DNA of 64,000 bases. Origin: Hyphomicrobiales bacterium. Its GTDB lineage: Bacteria > Pseudomonadota > Alphaproteobacteria > Rhizobiales > Rhizobiaceae. Of this stretch, positions 53,131 to 63,567 are shown one piece after another (position 1 is the first letter of the stretch; each line of letters starts with the position of its first letter). The stretch covers positions 242,796 to 306,795 of the forward strand of contig JAFKJU010000008.1 in NCBI GenBank assembly GCA_017305935.1, written 5' to 3'. A program made the translations under genes and the position numbers. The notes beneath the pieces are model-generated. The model saw nothing but the letters and a program-made list of their open reading frames with translations, ran no database searches and had not been told where the DNA came from.

Positions 53131-55011
53131 ATGGCACATGTCGCGACTGCGGACAGCGCAGCCAGGCCGATGACCGGCGAAGAGAAAAAGGTCATCTTCG
53201 CCTCGTCGCTCGGCACCGTCTTCGAATGGTACGATTTTTATCTTTACGGCTCGCTGGCAGTCTATATCGGCGCCAGCTTCTTCAGCCAGTATCCGGAGAC
53301 GACGCGCAACATCTTCGCGCTGCTCGCCTTCGCGGCGGGCTTCCTGGTGCGCCCCTTCGGCGCCCTCGTCTTCGGCCGGCTCGGCGACCTCGTCGGCCGC
53401 AAATACACCTTCCTGGTGACCATCCTGATCATGGGCATGTCGACCTTCCTGGTCGGCGTTCTCCCGGGCTCGGCCAGCATCGGCATCGCCGCACCGATCC
53501 TGCTGCTCGTGCTGCGCATGCTGCAGGGTCTGGCGCTCGGCGGCGAATATGGCGGGGCCGCGACCTACGTGGCCGAACATGCGCCGCATGGCCGGCGTGG
53601 GCTGTTCACCTCCTGGATCCAGACGACGGCGACGCTCGGCCTGTTCCTGTCGCTGGTGGTCATCATCGGCGTCCAGACCGCGCTCGGCAAGGAAGCCTTC
53701 GCCGCCTGGGGCTGGCGCATTCCCTTCCTCGTCTCCTGCCTGCTGCTCGGCGTCTCCGTGTGGATCCGCATGAAGATGAACGAATCGCCGGCCTTCAAGA
53801 AGATGAAGGAAGAGGGCAAGGTTTCGAAAGCACCGCTGACCGAAGCCTTCGGCCAGTGGAAGAATGCCAAGATCGCCCTGCTTGCGCTGTTCGGCGCCGT
53901 CGTCGGCCAGGCCGTCGTCTGGTATTCCGGCCAGTTCTACGCGCTGTTCTTTCTGCAGAACATCCTCAAGGTGGATGCGCAGTCGGCCAACATCATGGTC
54001 GCCATCTCGCTGTTGATCGGCACCGGCTTCTTCGTCGTCTTCGGCTCGCTGTCGGACCGCATCGGCCGCAAGCCGATCATCATGGCCGGCCTGCTGCTCG
54101 CCATGCTGACCTACTTCCCGCTGTTCAAGGCCATGACCTGGGCCGGCAACCCGGCGCTGGCCGAAGCGCAACAGAACGTCCGCGCCACCGTCACCGCCGA
54201 TCCGTCCGACTGCAAGTTCCAGTTCAACCCGACGGGCACGGCGAAGTTCACCACCTCCTGCGATATCGCAACCTCGTTCCTGACGCGCAACTCGGTGCCC
54301 TATGACGTGGTCCCGGGCCCGGCCGGCCAGCCGGCGAGCGTCAAGATCGGCGATGCGACCATCGCCAGCTATGACGCCGTCGCCGCCGGAGACAACGCCA
54401 AGGCAACCGACAGCGCTTTCCAGAAGCAGATCAACATCGCCCTGCACAATTCCGGCTATCCGCTGATGCGCGGCGCCGCCAAGGTTCCGGAAACCAAGCT
54501 CGACGCCTTCGTTGCCGCCAACCCGGAACTGTCGCTGAATGCGGATGCCATCCGCGCCGGCGAGAAGGCGACCGTGCCGACCGAAAAGCTGGTGGCCGAC
54601 AAACTGCTGACGGCACAGGAAGCCGCCGGCGCCACCGAAATGACCGTCTATACCGTGCCCAATGCCGGCGCCTTCACCATGGTCGCCGATCCGGCCCGGG
54701 TGAACTGGGTGGCGGTCATCGCCATCCTGACGGTGCTGGTCATCTACGTGACCATGGTCTACGGCCCGATCGCAGCCCTGCTGGTCGAGCTTTTCCCGAC
54801 CCGCATCCGCTATTCCGGCATGTCGCTGCCCTATCACATCGGCAATGGCTGGTTCGGCGGGCTGCTGCCGGCGACGGCTTTTGCGATGAGTGCCGCCAAG
54901 GGCGATATCTATTACGGCCTCTGGTATCCGATCGTCTTCGCCGGCCTGACGCTGGTCATCGGCATGCTGTTCCTGCCGGAAACCAAGGATCGCGATATCC
55001 ACGACGACTGA
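53131..55011 (+). CDS. MHS-type MFS transporter with a large extracytoplasmic insert
   Basis: 626 residues, compared with about 430-500 for ordinary metabolite:H+ symporters (ProP, ShiA, KgtP). The N-terminal half is standard: SLGTVFEWYDFYLYGSLAVY, then GRLGDLVGRKYTFLVTI, and LALGGEYGGAATYVAEHAP. SDRIGRKPIIMAG precedes the ninth helix. Between that helix and VNWVAVIAILTVLVIY about 185 residues (roughly 335-520) are inserted; by MFS topology this loop is periplasmic. It contains two cysteines 16 residues apart. The final helices (ELFPTRIRYSGMSLPYHIGN) are normal. GGAGG precedes the ATG. The substrate is unknown; organic acids or betaine/proline are family options. Confidence 0.9.
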   Translation: MAHVATADSAARPMTGEEKKVIFASSLGTVFEWYDFYLYGSLAVYIGASFFSQYPETTRNIFALLAFAAGFLVRPFGALVFGRLGDLVGRKYTFLVTILIMGMSTFLVGVLPGSASIGIAAPILLLVLRMLQGLALGGEYGGAATYVAEHAPHGRRGLFTSWIQTTATLGLFLSLVVIIGVQTALGKEAFAAWGWRIPFLVSCLLLGVSVWIRMKMNESPAFKKMKEEGKVSKAPLTEAFGQWKNAKIALLALFGAVVGQAVVWYSGQFYALFFLQNILKVDAQSANIMVAISLLIGTGFFVVFGSLSDRIGRKPIIMAGLLLAMLTYFPLFKAMTWAGNPALAEAQQNVRATVTADPSDCKFQFNPTGTAKFTTSCDIATSFLTRNSVPYDVVPGPAGQPASVKIGDATIASYDAVAAGDNAKATDSAFQKQINIALHNSGYPLMRGAAKVPETKLDAFVAANPELSLNADAIRAGEKATVPTEKLVADKLLTAQEAAGATEMTVYTVPNAGAFTMVADPARVNWVAVIAILTVLVIYVTMVYGPIAALLVELFPTRIRYSGMSLPYHIGNGWFGGLLPATAFAMSAAKGDIYYGLWYPIVFAGLTLVIGMLFLPETKDRDIHDD

Positions 55012-55057
55012 GAATTCAAAAGCTCCCCCGCCGGGCTGCCCTGTCCGGTCTTCGAAC

Positions 55058-55085
55058 CCCGGCGTCGCAAGATGCCGGGTTTTTT
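55058..55085 (+). terminator. Terminator after the MHS transporter
   Basis: The stem CCCGGC / GCCGGG has a 10-nt loop that pairs partly, followed by six T. The PAP2 gene converges from the other side. Confidence 0.75.
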
Positions 55086-55086
55086 G

Positions 55087-55869
55087 TCAGTGTCGCCGGA
55101 TGCCGAAAGGCAGGCCAAGGAAACGCGGCAGCGGCCAGCCGCCGGGCGAAAGCGTAAAGATGATGCCGAAGCGGGAAAAAAGCACCGCCGTCGCAAAGGC
55201 GAACCAGGCGCCGAGCGCAAGGCCGGCGACGACATCGCTCGGATAATGCACGCCCAGAATGATCCGCGTCGCCCCGAGCCACAGGCCGAGACTCAGGAAC
55301 AGGATGCGGAAGCGGGGAAACAGCAGCGCCAGCGCCGCAAAAACCGCGCCGACATGGGTGGAATGCCCGGACGGAAAACTCTCGTAGAAAAAATCGCCGG
55401 CAAAGGGATGCAGGCCGAAAATGCCTTCGCTGTCATAGAGCAGCGGCCGGGCGCGGCCGATGGCCAGCTTCAATCCGTGGGCAACGAGGCTGGCGGAGGC
55501 CACCGACAGGCTGAAATAGACCGCCATCTGCACCAGGATCGCCATGCGATAGCGTCGGCGCACACCAGACAGCCGCCGCCCGATGAGGATGCCGGCCAGA
55601 AGCACGGTTGCGGTGACCGAGAAGATGATGGTGAGCCGGCCGATATCGGTGACATCCCCGGCAATCGTCACCAGCCGCTTCGGCAATTCCTTCGCCGACA
55701 GGCCAAGCGGCGTATCGAAGACGAGGAAGGCGAGCAGGATCAGGTTGACGCTCGCCAACGAATAGCCGACCCAGGGGATACGGCGGCGCAGACGGGCGCG
55801 GGCGCGGTAACGGGCGGAAAGACGCTGCAGGAAAGCCGGTTTTTTCGTGTCTTGCAGGGTGGCCTCCAT
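55087..55869 (-). CDS. PAP2 superfamily phosphatase (lipid phosphatase-like)
   Basis: A 260-residue membrane protein with the three-part PAP2 motif: KLAIGRARPLL (KX6RP), SFPSGHSTH (PSGH) and TRIILGVHYPSDVVAG (SRX5HX3D, with T for S). Five to six hydrophobic helices place the active site on the periplasmic face. Family members dephosphorylate lipids such as undecaprenyl pyrophosphate, phosphatidylglycerophosphate or lipid A. LpxE-like activity is possible in a rhizobium, but I cannot tell. The start MEATLQDTKKPAFLQR is chosen over the longer frame to 56001, whose extra codons are unrelated. Confidence 0.88.
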   Translation of the reverse strand: MEATLQDTKKPAFLQRLSARYRARARLRRRIPWVGYSLASVNLILLAFLVFDTPLGLSAKELPKRLVTIAGDVTDIGRLTIIFSVTATVLLAGILIGRRLSGVRRRYRMAILVQMAVYFSLSVASASLVAHGLKLAIGRARPLLYDSEGIFGLHPFAGDFFYESFPSGHSTHVGAVFAALALLFPRFRILFLSLGLWLGATRIILGVHYPSDVVAGLALGAWFAFATAVLFSRFGIIFTLSPGGWPLPRFLGLPFGIRRH

Positions 55870-56111
55870 TTGCCGCGTCCGGCGATGGACATAGGGAGCG
55901 CCCGACAAGGCTTCAATATCCCGCCGCCGCCATGGCCGGCGTTGAAACGGTAGCTTGCGGTGGTGGATTAAGGGCCTCGAAACGCAAGCCGGTGAGGGCA
56001 AAGCCCACCTCCGCGCCCTGTACTGTTCTCCACATCCTGTTTACATGAACCGCGCCTGCGAAACATGCCGCACGGCAATGCGCCCGCAATCCCGCTTGCC
56101 CTGGAGGCCCG

Positions 56112-57500
56112 ATGACCCTCGACCGTATCCGCGACGACGCCGCGCCAAACGTGCCAGCCCGTGGCGTCTGGGGATGGATGCTGTTCGACTGGGCGGCGCA
56201 GCCTTTCTTCACCGTGGTCACCACCTTCATCTTCGGCCCCTATTTCGTCGCGCGGCTGACCGAGGATCCGGTTTCGGCGCAGGCGGCGTGGAGCAACATG
56301 GCGACGGTCTCGGCCATCGTCATCGCCCTGCTGTCGCCGGTGCTCGGCGCCATCGCCGACGAATCCGGGCGGCGCAAGCCGTGGATCGGCGTCTTCGCGG
56401 TCATCAAGATCGCCAGCCTGTTCATGCTGTGGTTTGCCGCCCCCGGCTCCCCGATCCTCTATCCGGCGCTGTTCATGGTGCTGGCCTCGATTGCGGCGGA
56501 ATTTTCCATCGTCTTCAACGATTCGATGATGACCCGTATCGTCAACCGGGAGAATGTCGGAAAGATCTCCAACATCGCCTGGGGGCTCGGCTATCTCGGC
56601 GGCATGATCGTGCTGATCTTCGTCGTGCTCTGCCTCTCGGCCAATCCGCAGACCGGCAAGACGCTGCTCGGCCTCGACCCGCTGTTCGGCCTCGATCCGG
56701 CCAAGGGCGAGGACGCGCGCATCACCGGGCCGATCTCGGCCGTCTGGTATCTCGTCTTCATCCTGCCGATGTTCTTCTTCACACCCGATGCCGAGCGCGG
56801 CCTGCCGCTGGCAAAAGCCGTGCGCTCCGGCCTCGGCGAACTCGCCGCCACCCTGCGCGAGCTGAAACACCGGCGCGGCATCGTAAAATTCCTGGTGGCG
56901 CGGATGCTGTATCAGGACGGCGTCAACGGGCTGCTGATCCTCGGCGGCGCGTTTGCCGCCGGCATGTTCGGCTGGGCGACGATGGAGATCGGCGTCTACG
57001 GCATCATCCTCAATGTCGTCGCCATCTTCGGCTGCTGGGCCGCAGGCGGCATCGACCGCCGTTTCGGCTCGAAGGTGACGGTGACGCTCAGCCTTGTCAT
57101 GCTGCTGTCGGCGACGCTCGGCATGGTCTCGACCGGCCCCGGCTTCACCCTGTTCGGCCTGGTGCCGCTCTCGACCGCCGATAGCGGCGGATTGTTCGGC
57201 ACCGCCGCCGAAAAGGCCTATATCCTCTATGGCCTGCTGGTCGGCCTGTCCTTTGGCCCGGTGCAGGCCTCGTCGCGTTCCTATCTCGCCCGTAGCGTCA
57301 GCCCGGCCGAGGCGGGGCGTTATTTCGGCATCTATGCGCTTTCCGGCCGCGCAACGAGCTTCATGGCGACGCTGAGCTTTTCGCTCGCCACCTATTGGAC
57401 CGGTTCGGCCCGCGCCGGCATGGCCACGCTGCTGGTCTTCCTCATCGCCGGTCTGTTGCTCCTGCTGGCGACACCCTATCCCGCAGATCGCAAGGCATGA
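56112..57500 (+). CDS. UMF1 (Atg22-like) family MFS transporter
   Basis: A 462-residue membrane protein of the UMF1 branch of the major facilitator superfamily. It has [20 protein letters not shown] at the first helix, [20 protein letters not shown], then [10 protein letters not shown] and [13 protein letters not shown] motifs, and [18 protein letters not shown]. Fungal Atg22 exports amino acids from vacuoles; bacterial members are uncharacterised, so substrate is unknown. CTGGAGG stands 6 bp before the ATG. It is divergent from the PAP2 gene, with its own terminator. Confidence 0.9.
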   Translation: MTLDRIRDDAAPNVPARGVWGWMLFDWAAQPFFTVVTTFIFGPYFVARLTEDPVSAQAAWSNMATVSAIVIALLSPVLGAIADESGRRKPWIGVFAVIKIASLFMLWFAAPGSPILYPALFMVLASIAAEFSIVFNDSMMTRIVNRENVGKISNIAWGLGYLGGMIVLIFVVLCLSANPQTGKTLLGLDPLFGLDPAKGEDARITGPISAVWYLVFILPMFFFTPDAERGLPLAKAVRSGLGELAATLRELKHRRGIVKFLVARMLYQDGVNGLLILGGAFAAGMFGWATMEIGVYGIILNVVAIFGCWAAGGIDRRFGSKVTVTLSLVMLLSATLGMVSTGPGFTLFGLVPLSTADSGGLFGTAAEKAYILYGLLVGLSFGPVQASSRSYLARSVSPAEAGRYFGIYALSGRATSFMATLSFSLATYWTGSARAGMATLLVFLIAGLLLLLATPYPADRKA

Positions 57501-57534
57501 AAAAACCCTCCGGCCGCGAGACCGGAGGGTTTTT
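57501..57534. terminator. Bidirectional terminator between UMF1 and purH genes
   Basis: A 13-bp stem, AAAAACCCTCCGG / CCGGAGGGTTTTT, with an 8-nt loop, right after the UMF1 stop and just past the end of the convergent purH. Confidence 0.92.
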
Positions 57535-57546
57535 AAAATCCATCGC

Positions 57547-59163
57547 TCAGTGGCGGAAGTGGCGCATGCCGGTGAACACCATCGCCACATCGTTGGCGTC
57601 GGCGGCGGCGATCACTTCCTCGTCGCGCATCGAGCCGCCCGGCTGGATGACGGCCGTGGCGCCGGCGGCAATCGCCGAAAGCAGGCCATCGGCAAACGGC
57701 AGGAAGGCTTCGGAAGCAACCGCAGAACCCTTGGTCAGCGGCTGCGGCCAGCCGGCGGCGCGGGCGGCTTCCTCGGCCTTGATGGCGGCGATGCGGGCGG
57801 AATCGACGCGGCTCATCTGCCCCGCGCCGATGCCCGCGGTCTGCCCGTCCTTCGCATAGACCACCGCATTCGACTTCACATGCTTGGCGACCTTGAAGGC
57901 GAACTTCATGTCTTCCAGTTCTTGGCTGCTCGGCGCGCGCTTGGTGACGACGCGCAGGTCGAGATCGTCGACCATGCCGTTGTCGCGCGTCTGCACCAGC
58001 AACCCGCCGGATACGGTGCGGGCCGAAAGGCCGCGATCGCGCGGATCGGCAAGCCCGCCGGTGACCAGCAGGCGCAGGTTCGGCTTGCGCGCCACGATGG
58101 CTTTCGCCTCGTCGGTGACGGAGGGCGCGACGATGACCTCGGTGAACAATTTGACGATCTCTTCCGCGGCTTCCGCATCCAGCACCTGGTTCAGCGCGAT
58201 GATGCCGCCGAAGGCCGAAACGCTGTCGCAGGCGAGCGCCCGGCGATAAGCATCCGCCAGGCTGGTGCCGGTGGCGACGCCGCAGGGGTTGGCATGCTTG
58301 ATGATCGCGCAGGCCGGGCCCTTTTCAGCCGGGAATTCGCAGACCAGCTCGAAGGCGGCGTCGGTATCGTTGATGTTGTTGTAGGAAAGCTGCTTGCCCT
58401 GCAGCAGGTTGGCGGTGGCGACGCCCGGACGGTTCTCGCCGGTGAGATAAAAACCGGCGCTCTGGTGCGGGTTCTCGCCGTAACGCATCTTTTCCTTGAG
58501 CACGCCGCCGATCACCCGGTGGCGCGGCATTTCGATATCCAGCGCCTCGGCGAACCAGTTGGAAATCGCCGCGTCATAGGCGGCGGTGCGGGCAAACGCC
58601 TTGGCGGCCAGCGTCTGGCGGAAGGCATAGGCCGTGTGGCCGTCATCGGCGCGCAGCGACTCGATCACCGCCGGATAATCGGCGGGATCGGTGAGAACGG
58701 TGACATAGGCATGGTTCTTGGCGGACGCCCGGATCATCGCCGGGCCGCCGATATCGATGTTCTCGACCGTCGTCGGATAATCGCCGCCGGCGGCGCGCAC
58801 GCTTTCGAACGGATAGAGATTGATGACCACCAGGTCGATGGCGGTGATGCCGTGGGCGGCCATTGCCGCCTGATGCTCGGCATCGTCGCGAATGGCGAGC
58901 AGGCCGCCATGCACGAGGGGATGCAGCGTCTTGACGCGTCCGTCCATGATTTCCGGGAAACCGGTGATTTCGGAAACGTCGGTGACGGCGAGGCCCTCGG
59001 CGGCCAGCGCCTTGTAGGTGCCGCCGGTGGAAAGCAGCGTCACGCCATGTTCGGCAAGGCTCCTCGCCAGTTCGACGATCCCGGTCTTGTCGGATACCGA
59101 CAGCAGCGCGGTGCGGACTTTGACTTTGTCGGGGACGGGAATTTTCTTGGAAGCGACGGCCAT
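57547..59163 (-). CDS. purH: Bifunctional AICAR formyltransferase / IMP cyclohydrolase
   Basis: A 538-residue enzyme for the last two steps of IMP synthesis. The N-terminal MGS-like cyclohydrolase domain shows [26 protein letters not shown] and [19 protein letters not shown]. The transformylase domain has [15 protein letters not shown] and the catalytic [15 protein letters not shown]. The C-terminus is [19 protein letters not shown] precedes the ATG. It is last in a leftward run htpX - rsmB - heparinase-family gene - purH. Confidence 0.97.
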   Translation of the reverse strand: MAVASKKIPVPDKVKVRTALLSVSDKTGIVELARSLAEHGVTLLSTGGTYKALAAEGLAVTDVSEITGFPEIMDGRVKTLHPLVHGGLLAIRDDAEHQAAMAAHGITAIDLVVINLYPFESVRAAGGDYPTTVENIDIGGPAMIRASAKNHAYVTVLTDPADYPAVIESLRADDGHTAYAFRQTLAAKAFARTAAYDAAISNWFAEALDIEMPRHRVIGGVLKEKMRYGENPHQSAGFYLTGENRPGVATANLLQGKQLSYNNINDTDAAFELVCEFPAEKGPACAIIKHANPCGVATGTSLADAYRRALACDSVSAFGGIIALNQVLDAEAAEEIVKLFTEVIVAPSVTDEAKAIVARKPNLRLLVTGGLADPRDRGLSARTVSGGLLVQTRDNGMVDDLDLRVVTKRAPSSQELEDMKFAFKVAKHVKSNAVVYAKDGQTAGIGAGQMSRVDSARIAAIKAEEAARAAGWPQPLTKGSAVASEAFLPFADGLLSAIAAGATAVIQPGGSMRDEEVIAAADANDVAMVFTGMRHFRH

Positions 59164-59250
59164 GATCAAGCTCCGATGCGGCTGCGGGCGATGGACGGGA
59201 TTTCTGCCGCGTCGCCTAGCACAGCTTGGCCGAAGATGAAACCTCGGGCG

Positions 59251-60930
59251 TCAAGCCCTGCGGAATTCCCAGCGGATCTCCGGCGTTTCGGCAATCGAGA
59301 AGGAAATTTCGAGCTGTTCGGATTTACGCAGGCCCGAGGCATCGGCAAAGAAGATGTCCTCGGTGATTTCGACCAGGAAGCCGGGACAGGAAAACAGCCA
59401 GCTTTCGCCATCGGGGGCGGCGAGCAGAACGGTATCGTCGCTTTTCGGCACGATGGCGATCGCCGGGTGCACATGAAAGCGCGCCGTCGCGTGCGATGGC
59501 GGCGGTGTTGCCCCCTTTTTTGCCCGGGCATGAAACCGATCGGCGCCACGCAGCCGGGCGCCATCGGCCGAAAGCACCAGCTCGCGCTCATGGATCAGCC
59601 CGAAGGACGCGAGATAGCCGTCATGCGAGGCGAGGAGGCGATCGGCTCCGCTGGCGGATTGGTCGCGCTCCGCCGCCACCGTTTCGACGCCGCCGATCAT
59701 GACCGGACCGAGAAAATCCGATTCCGAAAACTGCGCCGAGGACGTCTCGTTGACGACGACGGTCGAATGCGCCGCCGTCACCCGCGCGGCCTGGCGATAA
59801 TCGCCGCCGGCGAATTTCGGCGCGCCGGAATTGGTGACGAAGCGGTATCTGCCCGAGGACATCTCGAAGGACAGGCAGCCGGCATGGGCGTTACGCGACA
59901 GATCCGACGAACGCGCCATGCCGGTATCGACCAGCACCACCGTGCCCTCCGCCGCCAGCCGGTGATAATCGAGATGTGGCAGCGAGCGGAAAGGTTTTCC
60001 GGCCGTCTCGTCATAGCGCAGCACCGCCATAAGCTCATTGGCGAGCGTGGCGGTGGCGCCGTTGAACAGGGCGAGATCGCCGCTCTGGTGGCGGAAGAAG
60101 CGCAGCGCCGGATACATGCGGTCGATGCCCTGGATCAGCCGGCCCGGCACGTCATGTCCAAGATTGACATAGGTCTGGCGCAGGGGCAGCAGGTCGAACA
60201 GCAGGTCGAGCGCCACGCGCGGATTGCGCGAGATATGGCCGCCATCGGCGCCGATCTGTGCTTCCAGCTCGCGGTCGAGATCGAGCCCGGCCTTGCGCAC
60301 TGCCGATGGTTTCAGCGGCAGCGCCATCGAGGCCATGGCGAGCGCGATGCGCGCGCGAAACCGCGCCTCCGGCAAGGCGCAATGCTCCGTCATCCGCCTG
60401 ATATAGCGGATATGCACGGCAATGCTCTTCATGAAGCGGCGATAGAAATGGCTTTCGGCGCCCTGCAGCACCACCGGCGAATGCGACAGCCAGGCGATCA
60501 GCCGCTGCGCGGCGATATCGACACTCCAGACGGCGCTGTCGAAGCGTTTGCCCTGCGTCTGGATCCACTGATCAACGAGACGGCGGGCCTTCAGGCAGGC
60601 CTCGTCGGACTTGTCGGCGCGGATATGGCGCAGCCAGGCGAAGGCATGCAGCCGCGCCTCGAAGGCGGGCGAGGGCGGCGGCAGGAGAAATGGCGACTCA
60701 CCCTCGGTCGCCATCATCCGTCCAGCCAGCGGAAAGCGGTCGGCGATAATTTCCTCAGCGACAAAGGGATCGATGATTCGCAGATCCGTCGGCGCGACGA
60801 CCAGGCGCTCGGGGATCTTTACCGTGGCGCGCGTCAGCGCAAAATGCGCCAGCGCCAGCTGGCGTCGGACACGACGCCAGCTTTCACGCCAGTACAGATA
60901 GATCAGGTGCTTGCGGTCGTAACGCGTCAT
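59251..60930 (-). CDS. Heparinase II/III family protein
   Basis: 559 residues. The N-terminal half is an (alpha/alpha) toroid (YLYWRESWRRVRRQLALAH, then FDSAVWSVDIAAQRLIAWLS). The C-terminal heparinase II/III beta-sandwich has DGGHISRNPRVALDLLFDL, FFRHQSGDLALFNGAT, and NAHAGCLSFEMSSGRYRFVT with NSGAPKFAGGDYR and RVTAAHSTVVVNETSSAQF. The family are polysaccharide lyases for acidic glycans. There is no signal peptide or membrane anchor, which is odd for a lyase. It lies between rsmB and purH in a housekeeping run. The substrate is unknown, and an envelope-glycan role is only a guess. Confidence 0.9.
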   Translation of the reverse strand: MTRYDRKHLIYLYWRESWRRVRRQLALAHFALTRATVKIPERLVVAPTDLRIIDPFVAEEIIADRFPLAGRMMATEGESPFLLPPPSPAFEARLHAFAWLRHIRADKSDEACLKARRLVDQWIQTQGKRFDSAVWSVDIAAQRLIAWLSHSPVVLQGAESHFYRRFMKSIAVHIRYIRRMTEHCALPEARFRARIALAMASMALPLKPSAVRKAGLDLDRELEAQIGADGGHISRNPRVALDLLFDLLPLRQTYVNLGHDVPGRLIQGIDRMYPALRFFRHQSGDLALFNGATATLANELMAVLRYDETAGKPFRSLPHLDYHRLAAEGTVVLVDTGMARSSDLSRNAHAGCLSFEMSSGRYRFVTNSGAPKFAGGDYRQAARVTAAHSTVVVNETSSAQFSESDFLGPVMIGGVETVAAERDQSASGADRLLASHDGYLASFGLIHERELVLSADGARLRGADRFHARAKKGATPPPSHATARFHVHPAIAIVPKSDDTVLLAAPDGESWLFSCPGFLVEITEDIFFADASGLRKSEQLEISFSIAETPEIRWEFRRA

Positions 60931-61065
60931 GGTGTCCCGGTGAGCCCCCCACCCTCTCGTTATCGCAAATTTGCGAAAATCAAAACCGCCAAAAAAATTA
61001 TGCAGCAGATTTAGGCTGTTACGATAAGCCCCCGAGACAACGAGATAGAGCGGCGACCGGCCGGT

Positions 61066-62469
61066 TCAACGCAGGCGGCGCAGCACGGCCGCATAAAATC
61101 CGTCGAGACCTGAAGCGAACGGCGCCTCCAGCGGCAGCATGGCGGGCGTGGTGCGCAGCGCCCCCTCCGGCGTCACCGCCGCTTCCAGCCCAGGCCAGTC
61201 GGAGGGATCGACGGGCACGCGCTCGACATCGGGCCTATCGGCAAGAATCCGGCTCACGACCGTTTCGCCCTCCAGCGGATCCAGCGAACAATTCGAGAAA
61301 ACGACCAGCCCGCCCGGCTTCACCAGCGTCAGGGCATGGCGCAGCAGCCGCTCCTGCACACCGGCAAGCTTGGCGATATCGGCCTCGTCCTTGACCCAAA
61401 GCACATCGGGATGGCGGCGCGTGGTGCCCGTGGAAGAGCAGGGAGCATCGAGCAGGGCGACGTCGAACAATTCCTCGCTGCGGAAATCGCCGGCATTGGC
61501 CTCGATGGTCTTGGCCTTCAGCTTGAGGCGATCGAGATTGCGCTCCAGCCGCTTCAACCGGCTGGCCGACATGTCGAGCGCGGTGACCTCGGCGCCGGCC
61601 AGGATGAGTTGCGCCGTCTTGCCGCCGGGTGCCGCGCAGAGATCGACGGCGGTCTTGCCCTTGAGATGGCCGAACAGCTGCGCCGGCAGGCCGGCTGCGG
61701 CATCCTGAACCCACCAGTCGCCGTCCTCGTAACCGGCCAGGGCGGTGACCGAGCCGTCGAAACCGGCAAGGCGAACCCCACCGGTCGGCAGCACGATGCC
61801 GTTGAGCTTCTCGGCCCAGCCTGCCGCATCCGATTTCACTGTCAGGTCGATGGCGGCCGGCGTCAGTTGCGCTTCGGCGATGGCGCGGGCCACATCTTCG
61901 CCGTAAGCCGAAACGAGGCGCTTGAAAAACCAGTCCGGCATCGCCGGCACGTCCTTCACCCGCTCCAGGATATCCGCCTTCTCGCGGCTCATGCGTCTGA
62001 GCAGCGCGTTGACCAGGGCGGCGAAACGGCGATTGCGCGGATCGGCATTGGCCTGCTCGACGGCGAGGTCGACGGCGGAATGATCGGGCACGTCGAGATA
62101 GAGGATCTGCGCCGCCGCGACCGTCAGCACATGTTTCAGCGCCCGTGCGCCTTCGGGCAGCGGCGTTTGCAACAATGAGGCGATGGCCGCGTCGATGCGC
62201 GGCAGGTGACGCAGCGCGGTGTTGAGCATGGCGCGCACCAGCGCCCGGTCGGCCTCGTTCAGGACCTTGTAGGCAGGGTTGCCGTTTTCGGCATCGAGCA
62301 TGCCGTCCAGCGAGGTCTTGCGATCGATGACCGCCGCCAGCAACTTTGCCGCGGCCGCACGCGCCTCCATACCCGGCTTGGCAGGCGGCAGGTCGCGGTT
62401 TCTCGCGGGGGCAGGGCGCTTGCCGCCCTTCAGGGAACGGCGGGGCGAGGACTTTTCATCGGACGTCAA
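61066..62469 (-). CDS. rsmB: RsmB/NOP family rRNA (cytosine-5)-methyltransferase
   Basis: A 467-residue SAM enzyme. A basic N-terminal leader is followed by a NusB-like RNA-binding domain (about 35-165, [20 protein letters not shown]) and the methyltransferase core. The core has [13 protein letters not shown], the catalytic motif [17 protein letters not shown] near residue 341 and [12 protein letters not shown] with the second cysteine near 393. Members methylate C967 of 16S rRNA. The start is taken as TTG overlapping the htpX stop (TTGA), with AAGG upstream; a longer frame to 62514 would overlap htpX by 49 bp. Confidence 0.93.
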   Translation of the reverse strand: MTSDEKSSPRRSLKGGKRPAPARNRDLPPAKPGMEARAAAAKLLAAVIDRKTSLDGMLDAENGNPAYKVLNEADRALVRAMLNTALRHLPRIDAAIASLLQTPLPEGARALKHVLTVAAAQILYLDVPDHSAVDLAVEQANADPRNRRFAALVNALLRRMSREKADILERVKDVPAMPDWFFKRLVSAYGEDVARAIAEAQLTPAAIDLTVKSDAAGWAEKLNGIVLPTGGVRLAGFDGSVTALAGYEDGDWWVQDAAAGLPAQLFGHLKGKTAVDLCAAPGGKTAQLILAGAEVTALDMSASRLKRLERNLDRLKLKAKTIEANAGDFRSEELFDVALLDAPCSSTGTTRRHPDVLWVKDEADIAKLAGVQERLLRHALTLVKPGGLVVFSNCSLDPLEGETVVSRILADRPDVERVPVDPSDWPGLEAAVTPEGALRTTPAMLPLEAPFASGLDGFYAAVLRRLR

Positions 62470-63440
62470 GACCAGGGACCTTTTTTCGGCGGTTGCGAAC
62501 CACCGCGACCCCATCCGGTCGTGGGCACGGAGCGCGATTTGCGGGAGGGATTAGCAGACGGCGCCGCCGGCGTCGAGGCGGCGGGGGAAAACTCGCCGGC
62601 CATGGCCTGCAGAGCGGCAATGCGGTTTTCCGTGTTGGGATGGGTGGAAAACAGGTTGTCCATGCGCTCGCCCGAAAGCGGATTGATGATGAACATATGT
62701 GCGGTGGCCGGATTGCGCTCCGCATCCGGATTGTGGATCTGCTGCGCGGCGCCGGCGATCTTGCCGAGCGCCGAGGCCAGCCACAAGGGATGGCCGCAGA
62801 TCTCGGCGCCGCGCCGGTCGGCGGAATATTCGCGTGTGCGGCTGATCGCCATCTGCACCACCATGGCCGCCAGCGGCGCGACGATGCTGGCGATCAGCAC
62901 GCCGACGATGCCGAGTCCGTTATTGTTGCCGTTGCTGCCGCGGTTTCCACCGAACAGGAAGGCGAAATTGGCCAGCATCGAGATCGCGCCGGCCAGCGTC
63001 GCGGTGATCGTCATGGTCAGTGTGTCGCGGTTCTGGATATGCGCCAGCTCATGGGCCATCACGCCGGCCACCTCCTCCGGCGTCAGCGCCTGCAACAGGC
63101 CGGTCGAGGCGGCGACGGCGGCGTTCTGCGGATTGCGGCCGGTGGCGAAGGCGTTCGGCTGCGGGCTGTCATAGAGATAGACACGCGGCATCGGCAGGCC
63201 GGCATTCTGCGACAGGTCGCGGATGATGTTGAAGAATTCCGGCGCGTTGCGCTCATCGATCTCCTGCGCCCGGTAGGCCGAGAGCACCATCCTGTCGGAA
63301 TTCCAGTAGGAGAAGAAATTCATGCCCGCCGCGACCAGGAAGGCGATCATCATGCCCCCGCGACCGCCGATCAGATAACCGACGCCCATGAACAGGGCGG
63401 TCATGAAAGCCAGCAGCATGGCCGTGCGCATCAGGTTCAT
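62466..63440 (-). CDS. htpX: Zinc metalloprotease HtpX
   Basis: A 324-residue inner-membrane protease for quality control of membrane proteins. Two N-terminal helices ([20 protein letters not shown] and [16 protein letters not shown]) precede the zinc motif [14 protein letters not shown], and the third ligand is in [12 protein letters not shown]. Two further hydrophobic segments lie between. The C-terminal tail is Pro/Ser/Lys-rich and specific to this group. It is first of the leftward run with rsmB. Confidence 0.96.
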   Translation of the reverse strand: MNLMRTAMLLAFMTALFMGVGYLIGGRGGMMIAFLVAAGMNFFSYWNSDRMVLSAYRAQEIDERNAPEFFNIIRDLSQNAGLPMPRVYLYDSPQPNAFATGRNPQNAAVAASTGLLQALTPEEVAGVMAHELAHIQNRDTLTMTITATLAGAISMLANFAFLFGGNRGSNGNNNGLGIVGVLIASIVAPLAAMVVQMAISRTREYSADRRGAEICGHPLWLASALGKIAGAAQQIHNPDAERNPATAHMFIINPLSGERMDNLFSTHPNTENRIAALQAMAGEFSPAASTPAAPSANPSRKSRSVPTTGWGRGGSQPPKKGPWS

Positions 63441-63462
63441 CGATCTCTCCAGCTAGGCGTCA

Positions 63463-63515
63463 AGACGCAATCACATCGTTTTCCCGAAACCGGTTTCCCC
63501 TTTCGGGCAAGATGC
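63463..63515. repeat. Rhizobial intergenic palindromic repeat, copy D (reverse orientation)
   Basis: CCCGAAACCGGTTTCCCCTT with CGGGCAAGATGCCC forms interleaved palindromes (GAAACCGGTTTC is perfect; CCCGAAA pairs with TTTCGGG). It resembles copies A-C read on the other strand. It lies in the divergent gap between htpX and the DUF1674 gene. Confidence 0.5.
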
Positions 63516-63567
63516 CCTATGATTTGGCGATCTCGAAGCGTTTTTCAATATTTGCATGAGGCCAGCC

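Noticed and set aside
57550..61014. Frame of 1,154 codons antisense to purH and the heparinase-family gene
   Set aside because: Crosses the boundary of two well-supported genes on the other strand and has no recognisable product.
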